Below, piece after piece: positions 11,963 through 23,191 of a DNA stretch of 64,000 nt. Under the pieces are notes generated by a model. It was not told the origin of the DNA, made no database searches, and saw nothing but the letters and a program-made list of their open reading frames with translations. Every line of letters begins with the position of its first letter. Position 1 is the stretch's first letter. The position numbers and the translations under genes are program-made. This DNA is from Pezicula radicicola (Eukaryota > Ascomycota > Leotiomycetes > Helotiales > Dermateaceae): contig PDUO01000003.1 of the NCBI GenBank assembly GCA_003008705.1, positions 1,062,793 to 1,126,792 of the forward strand. Reading direction: 5' to 3'.

Positions 11963-12090
11963 TACCGTACGAATTGGTTTATAAGAGATCATCTTGACTT
12001 GGGTAACTCACTTGATTTGAGTAACTTACTTGATTTAAGCAACTCACTTGTCCGATCAAAAAGATCCCTTATAAACCAATTCGTACGGTA
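11963..12090. mobile_element. 128-bp MITE-like element with 28-bp terminal inverted repeats
   Basis: The arm at 11963-11990 starts TACCGTACGAATTGGTTTAT and is repeated in inverse at 12063-12090 with 27 of 28 bases matching. The 72-bp core is made of variants of AACTCACTTGATTTGAG, itself a partly palindromic repeat found elsewhere in the window. There is no coding capacity. The size, near-perfect termini and AT-rich setting suit a non-autonomous DNA transposon; the flanks read TTA and ACT, so no target duplication is evident. Confidence 0.65.
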
Positions 12091-12879
12091 ACTTGTGAGT
12101 CGAAGTTATTATGAAGTATATGGTATTATGTAATGCAATGTATTGTTTATAAAATATATTACTTTTAAGAAACATCATGCCTGTTCCTCAGGCAATATGA
12201 GCAGCTACTCATAGTACAAAATAGGTAAGCTTATCAAATTGAGCGAGAGAGAAAAAACCCCTTGGAAATTTACTACGTTGTAGTTATAGAACGAGCGAGT
12301 ATTGTGAAACAAGAACCTACTAAATGATTTTAGTATTAATCAAAGATTTATTGTATTAAATAAGCTCTAAGATTCCATATCTTTGCAATACTACTGTTCT
12401 GATCGCTTAAACGCGAAGCCAAGAAAATTGAACAACTCCTCCGAAATACGTTTAGGTGTGCCGACGAGCCTACATGTACGAATGGCTCAATTTCATAAAT
12501 GTCTTAACAAACTGTGCTAGATTACTCGAATCAAGTGAGTTGCCCAAAACGTAAGTTACCCAAGTCCTAGCACTACTAGAGAGAAGAGGTCTACATAAAT
12601 ATTTGAGACTAAGAAGGTGATTGAGGATCTTGTCTTTTTGTTGGTGACTCCGTATAGCACTCCCCGTGACGTTCCCTCGTTTTGCTATGGCTGAAGCGAA
12701 CTACAATTTGAAAGATGGAATCAGGCTGTTTATTCCTTGAAATCGTAATAGCTTCGAGATGTAATAGATAGTAGTGTGGCACGCTCAAGTGAACAAATGA
12801 ACGAAGTTAAGTAGTTACCGGTACCCAATGGACCACGTCCATTGAAAGGCATACTGAGCTAGACTACCTGACCCAGCCA

Positions 12880-13375
12880 ACAGCAACTTACTAAAGGAAA
12901 TGCCACCCAAGCAGCTAATAGATACCCTGGACTTGCCATGGGCCGTTAATAAGGCCAAGAGATATCCCGGACTTCAGAAAACGTGGGACGCCAATAAAGC
13001 CAATGGCCATCCCGGACTTACTGTTGTACTAAAGCAAATGCCATCAATGTAGCCAATGGACACCCTGGAATTGTCAAAATGCGTGCTATCCAAGCAGCGA
13101 AGCATAGGGCACTCATAGCATCAGCCTCAGATTGGGTTGGGTCTATTGCACATGCGCCTCGTGGGGCCACGTCCAGAAAGCCACTTACCATTGCACGAAC
13201 CTGTATCCAGTGCAAGGTGCCCGTCGAGGATGATGATCAGCCTCGATGTGCAATAATTCGGTATTCATATACAATAATGATGAATACATACTTCCAAGAT
13301 GAAAAATTGTTGAATAGCAACGTTATTTGGGAGCAATATGTGAGCAATGTGGAGTTGTATTCTGTGTGGAGCTAG
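12880..13375 (+). pseudogene. Decayed coding relic with repeated GHPGL-type units
   Basis: Four degenerate DNA units containing a (CCC/CCT)GGA(C/A)TT core occur near 12925, 12964, 13008 and 13062. Conceptual translation gives KAKRYPGL, then KANGHPGL, then (in another frame) VANGHPGI followed by MRAIQAAKHRALIAS and a Cys pair, CIQC. Stops and frame changes separate the units, so this looks like the remains of a repetitive protein gene and not a live one. I do not recognise the parent family. Confidence 0.4.
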
Positions 13376-13810
13376 TGTGTGGGAAACAGCCTATTTGTAG
13401 GGCGATCACATAACTATTCCCATTTAATTCAATAAAAACACAACGGGAAAGATCCAATTGGATTCTTGGGAGTATCAATGTATATCTATCAACAACCCCT
13501 AGATCGATCAGAATACCTTTGTGGATGTGTTACAGAACCTGGTTCAAAAAATGGGCCTATGTACATACCACTTAGCTCAAAACCGCAGACAGCTCATAAT
13601 TGCTTAAGGAGGTATTTTTGCAACTATTTACATCCGTAAGAGTGGATTCATGCATCGTATATATTCCTTGAGATGGTATTCTATGCCCACGCAACGCCAT
13701 CAATGCCCTTCCCATCTAAACACCGGGGAAAAAATGTTAGCTAATATTTATTTCTTCGATTTGATTTATGGCCTTTCGGACCGTAGAATTTCGAGATTTT
13801 CCTTCCCTGG

Positions 13811-15771
13811 TTAGGTTTCGACGGCTTTTAGTAATGTCCTGTACCTCCCCTGCACAATATCCCTCGGCAACCTTCTTAACACATCTCTCAACCTCTCCTT
13901 TTCGAATGGTAATTTCTCCAGCCTTACAGCTTCTAATATGTAGTTCACAACCGTATTAGTTTGAAGTGGTGGGTCTCTTAGTATCGCTGCAACATTTTCA
14001 ACAGACATAGATTGGTTTTTTTGCCAGATATAATAGGCCCGGAGATTCGAGGCTGCAGCGCGATTGGCCGAATGAGTAGCTCGATACTCAGCCGCTAGAG
14101 TGGTTGCTTCTTGAACAATGGGATCGAGTGGTGGTTTCGCTAGTTTGGTCTTGGGGACTGGTGGAGGAGCACAGATTTCAAATTCAGGGTCTAGTTCAAG
14201 TGTTTCCGCCGTTGATGCGAAATACTTGGAGGCAATCCTTGGGGCACGAGATGAGGATGAGAGAGACTCGTCGGGCTCCATTTCCTCTAGATCAGGATCG
14301 ATGGGGATAGTAATGCCGTCAGCTAGTCGGATCGGTCGATTCAGTTCAGCATGGTAGGGAAGCGGTGGGGTCGGGTCAATGGCAAGCCGTTTGTGATTCA
14401 TTGTTGAGTACAGCTGAACACCGGCATATGTATCTGACGCCGCATCTATTTTGGTTTAGCAAAGTCCACTTTGAAGAGAGCGGATGGATACCTACATGTG
14501 ATTTGGTCGAGTTGCAGCGGTTGGCTCCAATCACTAGACCTGACTTCGCCTTTGAACATGGGTAGATGAAGATGCTCTTGAACTTGGGTAGCCAAGGACA
14601 CAAGCCTCTTGTTGATTAGCTTGAATTCTTTCGAGTCGGAATATTTGATAAGTTTATAGAGATGACTAAGTTCGAAGATCCCTTTCGCTTTAATGTCTAA
14701 GTACTTTTGCAGGCGTGTGCAATCTGCCTTGATGGCAACGCCAACTTTCGTAATTTCAGGATCCTCCATAATCTGCTTCAACTTTGGTCCAACCAAGTCT
14801 GAAACTTCATCTTTAGGATAGAGTGCAATGTGGAATAAAGCAATACGATCCTCGCTGGCGAGCTGAATTAGGGAAACATTCTTCTTTATGCCATGGGCTT
14901 TTGTAGATTGGGGTTTCCACTCAATGTCAAACCCGATAACCTTTTGTCCCTTAAAGTAGTCCAAACAGCGTTCCGTTGTGTGCTTACTTTTGCAGTAATG
15001 CACCTTGATCTTGTGTTCTGCTCCATCTGGGCCTCGATACATTGTATATGACCAAAAAGATTCTGGCGTCCCAGGCTCAGCGTTCTTTGCCGCTCGGAAT
15101 TTGTCTTCTAACATTTGGAATGGGAGTGTTGTAACAGGTAGCTCATTCTGCAGTGGGTCTTCCCCCAGCTCTACAGTAGCTTCATCAACAGGAACCACTT
15201 CATCTCCCTTTGAGTCGGCCTCAATGTCATCAGTCTTAGCTCTAGGAAAATTAGGCTCAATTAAGGTATCATGTTTGGATGTAAAGTCTGTCTGTGAAGC
15301 AACCTCTTTCCTATCTGTTGCTCCTGTAGCATTTTGTCCTGCAATCTCTAGTTCGACGGCTCTTGCTGAGGTATCCGCGGTATCTGCAGCAACATATTCA
15401 TCTTCTGCAAGTGAATCAAGTATAGCATGCTGCTCAACTTCGGAAATGGTCAAGGTGCTCAATGCGCGAGGCGACAAAGTCCTCTGGTCGTTGAATAGAA
15501 TGGGCTGATCCGAGGTCCAAATTCGGTTTCGAGGAGAGGATGGAGGAGTAATACGAGGAGCAGCGGACCTATAGATACCATTAATTAGCTAGGCACAAGT
15601 AAAACAAAACAAGAGTACCTACAAAGCCCTTCCTCCCCTAAGCGCCGCAAGAGTGGACCTCATTGCGTCGAAAGCCAGGGTGGATGTGGGCTCAAAAGAG
15701 CTCATTGTTTGAATAATCGGTCGTCGAAGTCGTCTGCCCAACGTTGATGCTCCATGACCACAAGAGAGCAT
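13811..15771 (-). CDS. 3'-5' exonuclease, DEDDy type (Werner/Rrp6-like fold)
   Basis: Exons 15623-15771, 14496-15568 and 13811-14445 (introns of 54 and 50 nt) give 618 residues. The exonuclease domain lies at roughly residues 225-430 and keeps all motifs: IGFDIEW (Exo I Asp and Glu), KVGVAIKADCTRL (Exo II Asp) and YAASDTYAGVQLY (Exo III Tyr and Asp, completed only when the last intron is removed). This is the class of WRN-type nucleases acting on DNA or structured RNA ends. The first ATG (15771) gives an Arg-rich, Ser-containing leader (GRRLRRP) that could be a mitochondrial presequence; a second ATG at 15705 would omit it. The C-terminal 190 residues are helical-looking and unassigned. The exact ortholog is unknown. 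Confidence 0.82.
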
Positions 15772-16363
15772 AACGTAGACATGTATACAACGTGCTGGTC
15801 TGTCAATTGGCCTTGCACCAGAGGCAGACGCGACTCGAGATCCAATCAAGGCTGCGGCACGCGTTCAAAACGACGGCAAATGATGTTTGCTATGTTTGCT
15901 CTCGACCCCAAACCTTCAACAACACCAAGAGAATTTGCGACAAGCACAACGCCACAAGACAACGGAGCTGTTGATGAATGATACTTGCTTTTTGAACCCA
16001 CTTACCTCTATTACAACGAAGTTCAGTAAGTAAAATGGGTGTCCTTTTTTCGTTATCGCGCATCACATGCACGTTACAATATCTGCAAAGTGCAAACCAC
16101 CCCCCTGCATACGCTCTTCCAGAGCTCTAAGGAGAGCCCAGTGGCGGTGCGGGTCTTTGATCTAGTCGGCTATCAATGATGATGTTAGCACAGAGAGAGT
16201 TGATTCATACTATTATATTAGAACTAGAGCGTTGCAGTGGCAACGGATGTGATTTTTCAGCGCCTTTCTACAACCTCTTTTTAGCCTTTGCTCATTACTG
16301 ATGTTATCTTCAGCTTCAAGAAACTAACGATATTCGGAGATTACTTTCAAGTCACAATAAACC
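15772..16363. promoter_or_regulatory. Shared divergent promoter, exonuclease and LSM5
   Basis: This 592-bp gap separates two divergent starts. It holds no gene: the frames at 15754-15981 overlap the exonuclease leader on the other strand. A pyrimidine-rich stretch precedes the LSM5 ATG, which sits in the good context CACAATAAACCATGG. Confidence 0.4.
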
Positions 16364-16857
16364 ATGGCATCTCAACTTCTTCCTCTCGGTCAGTCTTCGC
16401 ATGAGTTAAGACTATGGCGTTGTACTAACACTCACATAGAATTGATTGACAAGTGTGTTGGCTCCAAGATTTGGGTTGTCATGAAGGGTGACAAGGGTAC
16501 TTGGGATCTCCCAGCTTCATCGTTTGAAACGCTAAATATCTCCCTAGAGTTCAGCGGTACGCTCCTCGGCTTCGACGACTACGTCAGTACGTACTCCTCT
16601 TATCCAAGTCAAACCCATCCGCTAATGGCATTGTAGATATGGTTCTGGAAGACGTGACCGAGTTGTGAGTTTACCACTCTTGCTATTAATCACTACTGAC
16701 CCTTTTCACAGCGACTACAATGGCAACCATACGAAGCTCTCGAAGATCCTTCTGAATGGAAACAATATTTGCATGGTGTGTATTCTCATAGGTTGATATG
16801 TGCGTGGTGCTGATTTTAATGCAGTTAATACCTGGTGGAGAAGGACCCGGATCATGA
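16364..16857 (+). CDS. LSM5: U6 snRNA-associated Sm-like protein Lsm5
   Basis: Lsm5 is one subunit of the Lsm2-8 ring that holds the 3' end of U6 snRNA in the nucleus and of the Lsm1-7 ring in cytoplasmic mRNA decay. Six exons (16364-16388, 16440-16496, 16548-16586, 16637-16664, 16712-16775, 16825-16857) give 81 residues, the usual length. Sm motif 1 reads [20 protein letters not shown] and continues FDDYVNMVLEDV; Sm motif 2 is [16 protein letters not shown]. Every splice phase closes and each junction restores a conserved Lsm5 residue. Five introns in an 81-codon gene is dense even for this window. Confidence 0.96.
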
Positions 16858-17391
16858 TCAGGTGTAGTGGGACTACGGATTATTGCAGGTTCACTGGAGG
16901 CTCATTAGGCGTGATGTGGGGATAAATCATTCCATTGCTAAAGCATCATGCTGCTTAATATATGCAAATCGCATTATTCTAGCACTATTGCATACCAAAT
17001 CCCCAGTCCTCCAGATATTGTGCTCTTTGCTACCTTTTAACATCTAACCTCAGTGCCAGTGAAGATCCGCGAGAAATATTTTTCGTCCATACATTCCACC
17101 TTAAATCCGTGGTCTTTCTCGATAACAATTTTTCTAATGACTTTCTAGAACTCCACAACAGAACCTACTACCTGAGCACCCTTTGGGCTACCGGCAATAA
17201 CATCTACTATGTATTTTTGCAAGAGCAGCACCACACAGTCCCAAGAACATATACATCTAAAGCCAAAAGTATATTGAATAATTCTGGGGTTTTGGAACCG
17301 CTACGTTCTCCTCGGAGCTGATTGCTGGAACTATTGGTACTTTTGTTTGGGTGGGGGCGGCTGGAAGTCCAGTAATTGGTGTAGATGGGAA
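16858..17391. other. Convergent gap
   Basis: This holds 3' flanks of LSM5 and of the unknown gene on the minus strand. A 70-codon frame at 17109-17321 lacks a credible start and similarity. Nothing else is visible. Confidence 0.4.
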
Positions 17392-18378
17392 CTATAATAT
17401 TGGTTCTGAATATCTCTGAGACAGTTGGTAGGGAGCACTATCAGGATGACCCGCTTGATTTTGAATATGATGGGTGCGAACATCAAGGGTAGAGAACAAA
17501 TGTCTTCGAACCGCAAGAGCTCTTTCGTTTAGTTCCTCATTGCGAGTGCTGGGGGTCTGGGTGTATTGATCTTGGACGGGTATGTTTGTGACGGTGGCTG
17601 GAGGTCTAGTGATTGCTTGTATCTCTAATGGATTTAGTGGTCCTGCAACTACTCTGCTGACTCCACGGCTACGACGAGCAGTCATGGTGGGTAGTGGTCG
17701 TGGAGGAATGCTGCTAGACGAAAGGCCCGTGTTTCTCGAAGACTTTACAAATCTTGCGCTCACATCACTCGATACCCTGTTGCGAGTACTGATGACCTGC
17801 GTTTGTTGCTCTGGTGTGGTTGTGGCTGGACGCTCAGGGTGCGCTGTAGCCTGGGAAGAGGTTGTAGCTGGAAAGGAAGCTAAATTCTGTGCTGGTGGCA
17901 CCCGAGTGTTACTGGCTGCAGGAGATTCTATTGACTGGGCTGGGTTCGGATTTGCGTCTGTATAGCCCCTGTTTTGCATATGTTGGCGTACTTGAATATT
18001 GCTGGCTGGATATCTACTGATTCGTGTAGATCCAGAAGAGCTTTCAACTGCTTCGCTTCTTTGGTGGGCGGGATTGGCAACAACTCCCATTGCTGCAAGT
18101 CCATTAGCCTCTAATGAAGGATCAAAATTTCTGTTGCGAGTTGCAGGAACTTGAATTGATTGCGTGGCCATTGCGGCTCGAAGTTGTTCCTCGTTTAGGC
18201 CAAGCATGCCTCCTACAAACTTGTGTACGGGAAGTAGCACGGCACCTAGTAGGGTTGACTCTGTCACATCCGATGTATCCTGTAAAGTTCGTTCTGTTGA
18301 TCGATTGGTAGATGATGTAAGGTAATTCATTTCCCGATTGCGATGGCGATTTGGGTTGTGTTCCTCCATGGTCCTCAT
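17392..18378 (-). CDS. Unknown Ser/Thr/Gln/Pro-rich protein, 328 aa
   Basis: This single open frame starts with ATG at 18378. Residues about 40-75 look ordered (STLLGAVLLPVHKFVGGMLG, then LNEEQLRAAMATQ); the rest is low complexity, rich in Ser, Thr, Gln, Pro, Asn and Arg, and probably disordered. There is no signal peptide, membrane helix or domain I know. Several loose repeats of the form S/T-R-N-R (ATRNRN, STRNRV, STRNEE) occur. An upstream non-ATG frame (to 18460) overlaps in another phase, so an extra first exon cannot be excluded. It may be a lineage-specific gene; expression data would be needed to be sure it is translated. Confidence 0.5.
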   Translation of the reverse strand: MRTMEEHNPNRHRNREMNYLTSSTNRSTERTLQDTSDVTESTLLGAVLLPVHKFVGGMLGLNEEQLRAAMATQSIQVPATRNRNFDPSLEANGLAAMGVVANPAHQRSEAVESSSGSTRISRYPASNIQVRQHMQNRGYTDANPNPAQSIESPAASNTRVPPAQNLASFPATTSSQATAHPERPATTTPEQQTQVISTRNRVSSDVSARFVKSSRNTGLSSSSIPPRPLPTMTARRSRGVSRVVAGPLNPLEIQAITRPPATVTNIPVQDQYTQTPSTRNEELNERALAVRRHLFSTLDVRTHHIQNQAGHPDSAPYQLSQRYSEPIL

Positions 18379-19039
18379 AATTCGAATGTGGTCTTGACCT
18401 CGAGCGCCTGGATTTTACCCGTAGTAGGTTATAATAGCCGTTTCGAATCAATAATACCACGTATAGCGTCGCTGTGCCCCAGATAATCCTTCATTTCGAT
18501 TAGGTCGCCTGCTGGTGTCTGAAGTTGCTTATGGAGTCGCCATTCTTGATTTGGTATCACTTGAAGAAGTTAACAAGTATAGAATTCAAGTGAGCTAAAG
18601 GATATATATAATAGCTAGCAATAGCTCTGCGACATTTATACTCAGGGTGTCCTTTCAGTCTTGCCTCAAGCTCGCTAGAAAGTTCTGGAAGTCGAGCTCA
18701 AGATTTGTATCAAAATATTCTTTCACGATCCTCGTGTTCTTTGAGGTTTGAGGAGTGGATTAATGTCTTACGACTTATGCTTGTACTATCAACTTTCTCT
18801 GCTTGCCTCTTGACTTTCATCAAAAGCATTAAGACATTATGAAGCTCTTGTTTTGCCAGAAGTTACGAAGACCTCGCCACTTTTCACGTATTCTCACGTA
18901 CCTTCACTTTCCGCAATTGTATGCAAATTCTTTTAACCAAATTAAGATAGAATTCTAGTAAGTTAAGCAGACTATTCTCCGTACTTGAAATTTAATTAGT
19001 AAGGAAACCATTCCACTGCTTCAGAGCCCCTCATTTGAA
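18379..19039. other. Gap between two minus-strand genes
   Basis: This 661-bp AT-rich gap contains the upstream flank of the 328-residue gene and the 3' flank of the next. I see no further gene. TATATATAA at about 18604 could be a TATA-like element. Confidence 0.35.
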
Positions 19040-19438
19040 TTAGATCTCCCACTGCCCATTCTTATTCAACTTAGGCGGTCCAAGTTTACTCTCCCAATAC
19101 CTGATCTCCTCCTCATCGAATTCCGTAATATAGTTCACTACTTTCCTCTTACTTATACCAGGTTGTTTATCCTCAACTTTCAGTACGCATAGTACTGTCT
19201 TTTCGGCTGCTTTCTCTTTCGGCTGAACCTGCTTCGTCATGTATTTTTGACTCTTGTCATCCCAACATAACGAATATGACAAGAGCGCTGAATTATTCGG
19301 GACCTTTTCTTTGGTACTATCAGGAGCTGAAACTGGCTCTTGCGTTGATGGGTGATCGGGCTTGTTGTTTGTCGTTCTAGACGGAGTCGGGGATGTTGAG
19401 TGATTTTCCTCCTTGGAAGATGACCATGGCCATTTCAT
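19040..19438 (-). CDS. Unknown small protein, 132 aa
   Basis: The first in-frame ATG is at 19438 (MKWPWSSSKEEN); the open frame extends upstream only through non-ATG codons. The N-terminal half is Ser/Thr/Pro/Asn-rich. The C-terminal half has a conserved look: LLSYSLCWDDKSQKYMTKQ, TVLCVLKVEDKQPG, then EFDEEEIRYWESKLGPP. It has no signal peptide, membrane helix or known domain. The mixed charge and two tryptophan motifs suggest a small soluble protein. I cannot name a family. Confidence 0.55.
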   Translation of the reverse strand: MKWPWSSSKEENHSTSPTPSRTTNNKPDHPSTQEPVSAPDSTKEKVPNNSALLSYSLCWDDKSQKYMTKQVQPKEKAAEKTVLCVLKVEDKQPGISKRKVVNYITEFDEEEIRYWESKLGPPKLNKNGQWEI

Positions 19439-20561
19439 TTTGTGAGATTTGAGGATCCTCGACACTTGAGTTAGAGTGAGAATTTTTGCCGTTATTGTGT
19501 TACAATTATGTTGGTGAGGCGTAATGAAGGTTTTCAAGATTGGGAGTCCACTTTTTATATGTCATTTTTGGCTTTGAGATGGAAATATCACTCTTTTCAA
19601 GTTAAATACCTAGGCTTTGTAACAATACATATCTTACGCTGTGACAACACTTGGTAAAAAGGCAGGAAATGTCTTCGGTTTTCGGAAGGTGAAGCATTAT
19701 TCAAAATTGTCCTGGAAGCCTCGACAAGGAAACTTCTTTCTGGATTCCATTTTGTGTTGCAGATTTAAAGACAATGGTAGATAGCACTGGATTGTACTGG
19801 GAAGGTGATCACTGTCTCAAGAAGTCCAATGGCTAAGAAAAGTAGGTCAATGGATCAACCCTAAGCTAAGTAACCGGTAAATTTATATGTTTCAACCTGG
19901 TTAAGCTAAGCCATAAGTACCTAGGGTGAAAACAATCTTCTTCCCGTGTAGCGGCACGTTATTGTTTGCTTATGCTATTACAGACTAGCATAAACACGTG
20001 AACTCACCAGTGTATCCATTATTTTCTGGGCTAAACTCCATCACGAAGTTATCCTGAAAGGCTTCTTGATAAGTTCAAGTCTATAAAAGTCTTGTAATAT
20101 TTCCCACTACAAGCTTTAGATCAACTATCAAAATCAAGTCGAGTCAATTACTTACTAGACTCAAACCAAGTAGATTACTTAAGTGAACGACCTTATACTC
20201 CTATGTGACTGTTATTCTAGACTATTAGACGTGCTGTACAGTCCATGGCAGTACCTAAATTATACGAGACATTTTCCAGTTTCTATAGAAAGATGCGTTG
20301 ACCTTATCATACTCATATGTGAACGGAGTTATGCGACAACTGATTAGATCTACATTTTCGTTTATGCAGTCCATAGTATACATAAGCTAAAGATTCTACG
20401 CAGCACAAGTATTGAATTAAAGGAGTATATTTTGGTTTATACATACTGCTCATATTGAGCTAGAAACATTTGTCTATCGTACAACACATAAGTCCTAAAC
20501 AAATGATACACGTATTCTTCAATATTCTTCAATGAATAACTCTCTTCAGGGTACTGCGCAA
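19439..20561. other. AT-rich 1.1-kb gap with degenerate repeat copy
   Basis: No gene is visible. At about 20128-20185 a stretch of AAGTCGAGTCAATTACTTAC type looks like a decayed relative of the dispersed CTTGA/TCAAG repeat. CACGTGAACTCACC occurs near 19995. Confidence 0.4.
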
Positions 20562-22396
20562 TCAGTTTTCAACTGAAAGAGGCGGAAATAGGGCGTTTGA
20601 TTTCATTGGTTTGACATGACCATATTCGTAATCTGCGCCAAAGACACTGTCCTTGAAAGTACGTCTGTTTGGGCTGACACCGATCATATCAAGTAACTGG
20701 GACGCCTTATCGGGCATATAGGGTTGTAAGAGTATTCCAACGATACGTACGGCTTCTGTCGAATAATAGATAGTGCGCTTAACATGAAGTGGATCCTGAT
20801 TAATCTTGGTCCAAGGTGCATTGTGCTGCATATATTTGTTCGTCTGCAGCAAGATTAGTAAATTCAGGGCAACCATGTCGTGCTTACTTACTGTATATAC
20901 GACATCCATGATAGCTTGCAGGGCCATTCCAGGCTGTAACTGCTTCATGAACTCATCAACATTGATGCTGACATCTTTCAAGAGTTGAACTTGCTGTTCT
21001 GACAACTGAACATCCGCTGCTGTACATGAATCAGTGGCTTCTAGAGCACCATCCCTAGCAGCTTCAATAGAGTCTCGGATGTTCCAAAGTTTGGACTTTG
21101 CGGTTCTGTTGAGCAGGTTACCAATGCCACCTTGGAGGCCCTTTTTGTATCTCGCAACAATTTGATCATTCCCGTAGTTTGAGTCGTTGGTGATACCACC
21201 ATCATGAGCCAGATAGTAACGTATAGTATCTACACCAAAACGATCGAGCGCATAGAAAGGATTGACCACATTGCCTGTCGACTTGGCCATCTTTTGGTTT
21301 GCAAGAGTCCAGTGAGCATGGGTTAGAATTTGCTTGGGTGGTGGTATATCTAGCGCAAGGAGAAAGGCAGGCCAATAAATGCAGTGGAATCTGACAATAT
21401 CTTTGCCGATAATTTGTACATCTGCCGGCCAGCCAAGGCTACTCTCCTTGCCCGGAGCCCAGGGATAGCCAGCCTTCGTGATATAGTTGACAAGAGCATC
21501 GAGCCATACATATATAGTCTGAGTTTCATCATCCGGGACTCGTATACCCCAACTTAATCGTTCAACTGGCCGCGATACTGAAAGATCTTCCAACCCTTCA
21601 GAGACCCATTTAACGACGTCGTTCATTCGCGTTACAGGTACCACGAACTCGGGGTTCTTTTTGTAGAATTCGAGCAACTGGTCCTTAAAAGCAGAAAGCC
21701 TGAAGTGATAGTTCTTCTCCGAAGTCCATTCCACCTCTTTTCCCGTTTCTTTCGATGCCATAAACGCCCTTCCAGTGAAAGGGTCCAATCTCTTCTCAAT
21801 TGTTGACTCTGGATAAAACGTCTCATCACTAACACAGTACCACCCTTCATGTTTTGACTCGTAAATGTATTCCCTGTCCTGCAACATCTGCCAAAAGTAT
21901 TGCACAGCCTCTTTATGATCATCATCTGTTGTCCTTATGAAGTGGTCGTTGGACAACCCCGCACGACTTGCGAGGAGCTTGAAAATCTCGGCATTTTGAT
22001 CGCAGAACTCTTTTGGAGGTGTATCAGCTTTCGCGGCGGCTTGTTGGATCTTCATGCCATGTTCGTCCGTTCCAGTGCAGAGGATTGCTTCTTTGCCTTT
22101 GAGGACTTGCCACCGCTTCAGAATGTCCGACAGAACCATGGTGTATAAGTGACCTACATGAGGGGCTTATGAAAGGGTGAAGTTAGTATACTGAAGGTTG
22201 CGCAAGCTCAAAGAGTATATCTACCAGCGTTGACGTAGAATATTGGCGTCGTAACATAGTAGGGCTTTTGGGCAATTCCCTTTTCTAATGTGCTGTTCGT
22301 CCGGCAGGACCTGCAGACCCAATTGCCTTTCCATGAGGTATTGGGCTTCGGCCGTATCGACCTTCGGAGCGCAGAGGTGACATTGCGAGGAATCAT
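20562..22396 (-). CDS. MSM1: Mitochondrial methionyl-tRNA synthetase
   Basis: This class I synthetase charges methionine onto mitochondrial tRNA-Met. Exons are 22225-22396 and 20562-22165, giving 591 residues. I chose the acceptor after CATAAG (22166) because it restores YVNAAPHVGHLYTMVL with the HIGH-type signature HVGH; the alternative acceptor 12 nt later would delete the proline and first histidine. KMAKSTGNVV is the KMSKS-type loop and TGTDEHG is the family signature. The N-terminus (MIPRNVTSALRRSIRPKP) is basic and lacks acidic residues, as expected for a mitochondrial presequence. There is no zinc-knuckle insertion of the cytosolic enzyme, and the length fits fungal Msm1. Confidence 0.93.
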
Positions 22397-22631
22397 TGCT
22401 GGCGCAGCGAGTGGGAAAAGAAAAAGACGCGCGAAGGAGCGCGAAATTAAAATGGCGGCTCTGCGGCTGCACCCGCTGCCACAGTAGAGACTTTTGTGGG
22501 GTTCAAGAAAGCCAAACTTGACCTCAGTTGTAAGAAGACAACAAAATTCTATCCAAGCATTGACAGTCAAGCTCAAGTATCAAGAAAATTGCGACACAAG
22601 GATAATAGCATGCAAAAGACTCCCTCAAACC
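22397..22631. promoter_or_regulatory. Compact divergent promoter, MSM1 and MTR2
   Basis: Only 235 bp separate the two divergent start codons, so both promoters must lie here or inside the 5' ends. I see no clear TATA box; short G/A-rich and GCGCGAAGGAGCGCG-type sequences are present. Confidence 0.4.
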
Positions 22632-23191
22632 ATGTCGAATCCTTCAGAACTCGTGGAGGTAAAGGTGTCAACGGATGGTAGGAACACCAGGACGTGTTGA
22701 ATGCGACTCGAAATTGCTAATTGCTACAAGCTGCCTCGAACTTCGTCGAAACTTATTATCCTGCACTCAATAGCGAAGAGGGTCGTAAAGGCATAACTAA
22801 ATTTTACATCAAGCCAAGCGCAGAAGCAACAGCCGAAGCTGACATCTCCTACAATGGAAACGTTATGGCAAATCCTACTGAACTACAAGAACTGTTCGAG
22901 AAACAGATCACATCTGCATACTATAAGGTGGATACTTTCGACTGTGAAGTCATCAATTCGAATTATAATGTGGGAGCGGATTCAAGGCAACTAGCTCCCG
23001 ACAAGGAGGGAAGAAAATTGAGCATAATGGTCGTTGTCGGTGGCACTGTCAAGTATGGGGATGACGGTGAGCCGAGGGTTTTCACAGAAAACATTGTTCT
23101 GGTGCCGAACTGGGAGGCTCAAGGTCCCAAGGCCGCAAAAGGACTGAAGAAATTCTTAATTCAGAGCCAAAATTTCAGGCTGCTTCTATAA
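22632..23191 (+). CDS. MTR2: mRNA export factor Mtr2 (NTF2-like)
   Basis: Mtr2 forms the heterodimer with Mex67 that carries mRNA through nuclear pores. Exon 1 is 22632-22677 and exon 2 is 22731-23191, with a 53-nt intron; the product is 168 residues. The joined start reads VSTDAASNFVETYYPALNS, typical of the first helix of the NTF2 fold, followed by GITKFYIKPS, a central ELFEKQI helix and the end strands LSIMVVVGGTVKY and FTENIVLVPNW. The last residues (KKFLIQSQNFRLLL) match the terminal strand of the fold. The call is by family pattern; other NTF2-like proteins are possible but the length and motif order suit Mtr2. Confidence 0.83.

Larger units (their letters stand above)
11641..13810. other. 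2.2-kb gene-poor gap with repeats and a coding relic
   Basis: This is the longest gap in the window and is AT-rich. Near the nitronate monooxygenase start is a 12-bp palindrome AAACACGTGTTT (11923-11934) containing an E-box. Then come a 128-bp inverted-repeat element (11963-12090), another copy of the dispersed repeat in inverse orientation (about 12524-12568), and decayed protein-coding repeats (12880-13375). The remainder to 13810 is AT-rich with no gene I can support. Confidence 0.55.

Noticed and set aside
22154..22165. Alternative MSM1 acceptor 12 nt downstream (CATGTAG)
   Set aside because: Also in frame, but it would delete the Pro-His of the HIGH signature; the upstream AG restores the full motif.
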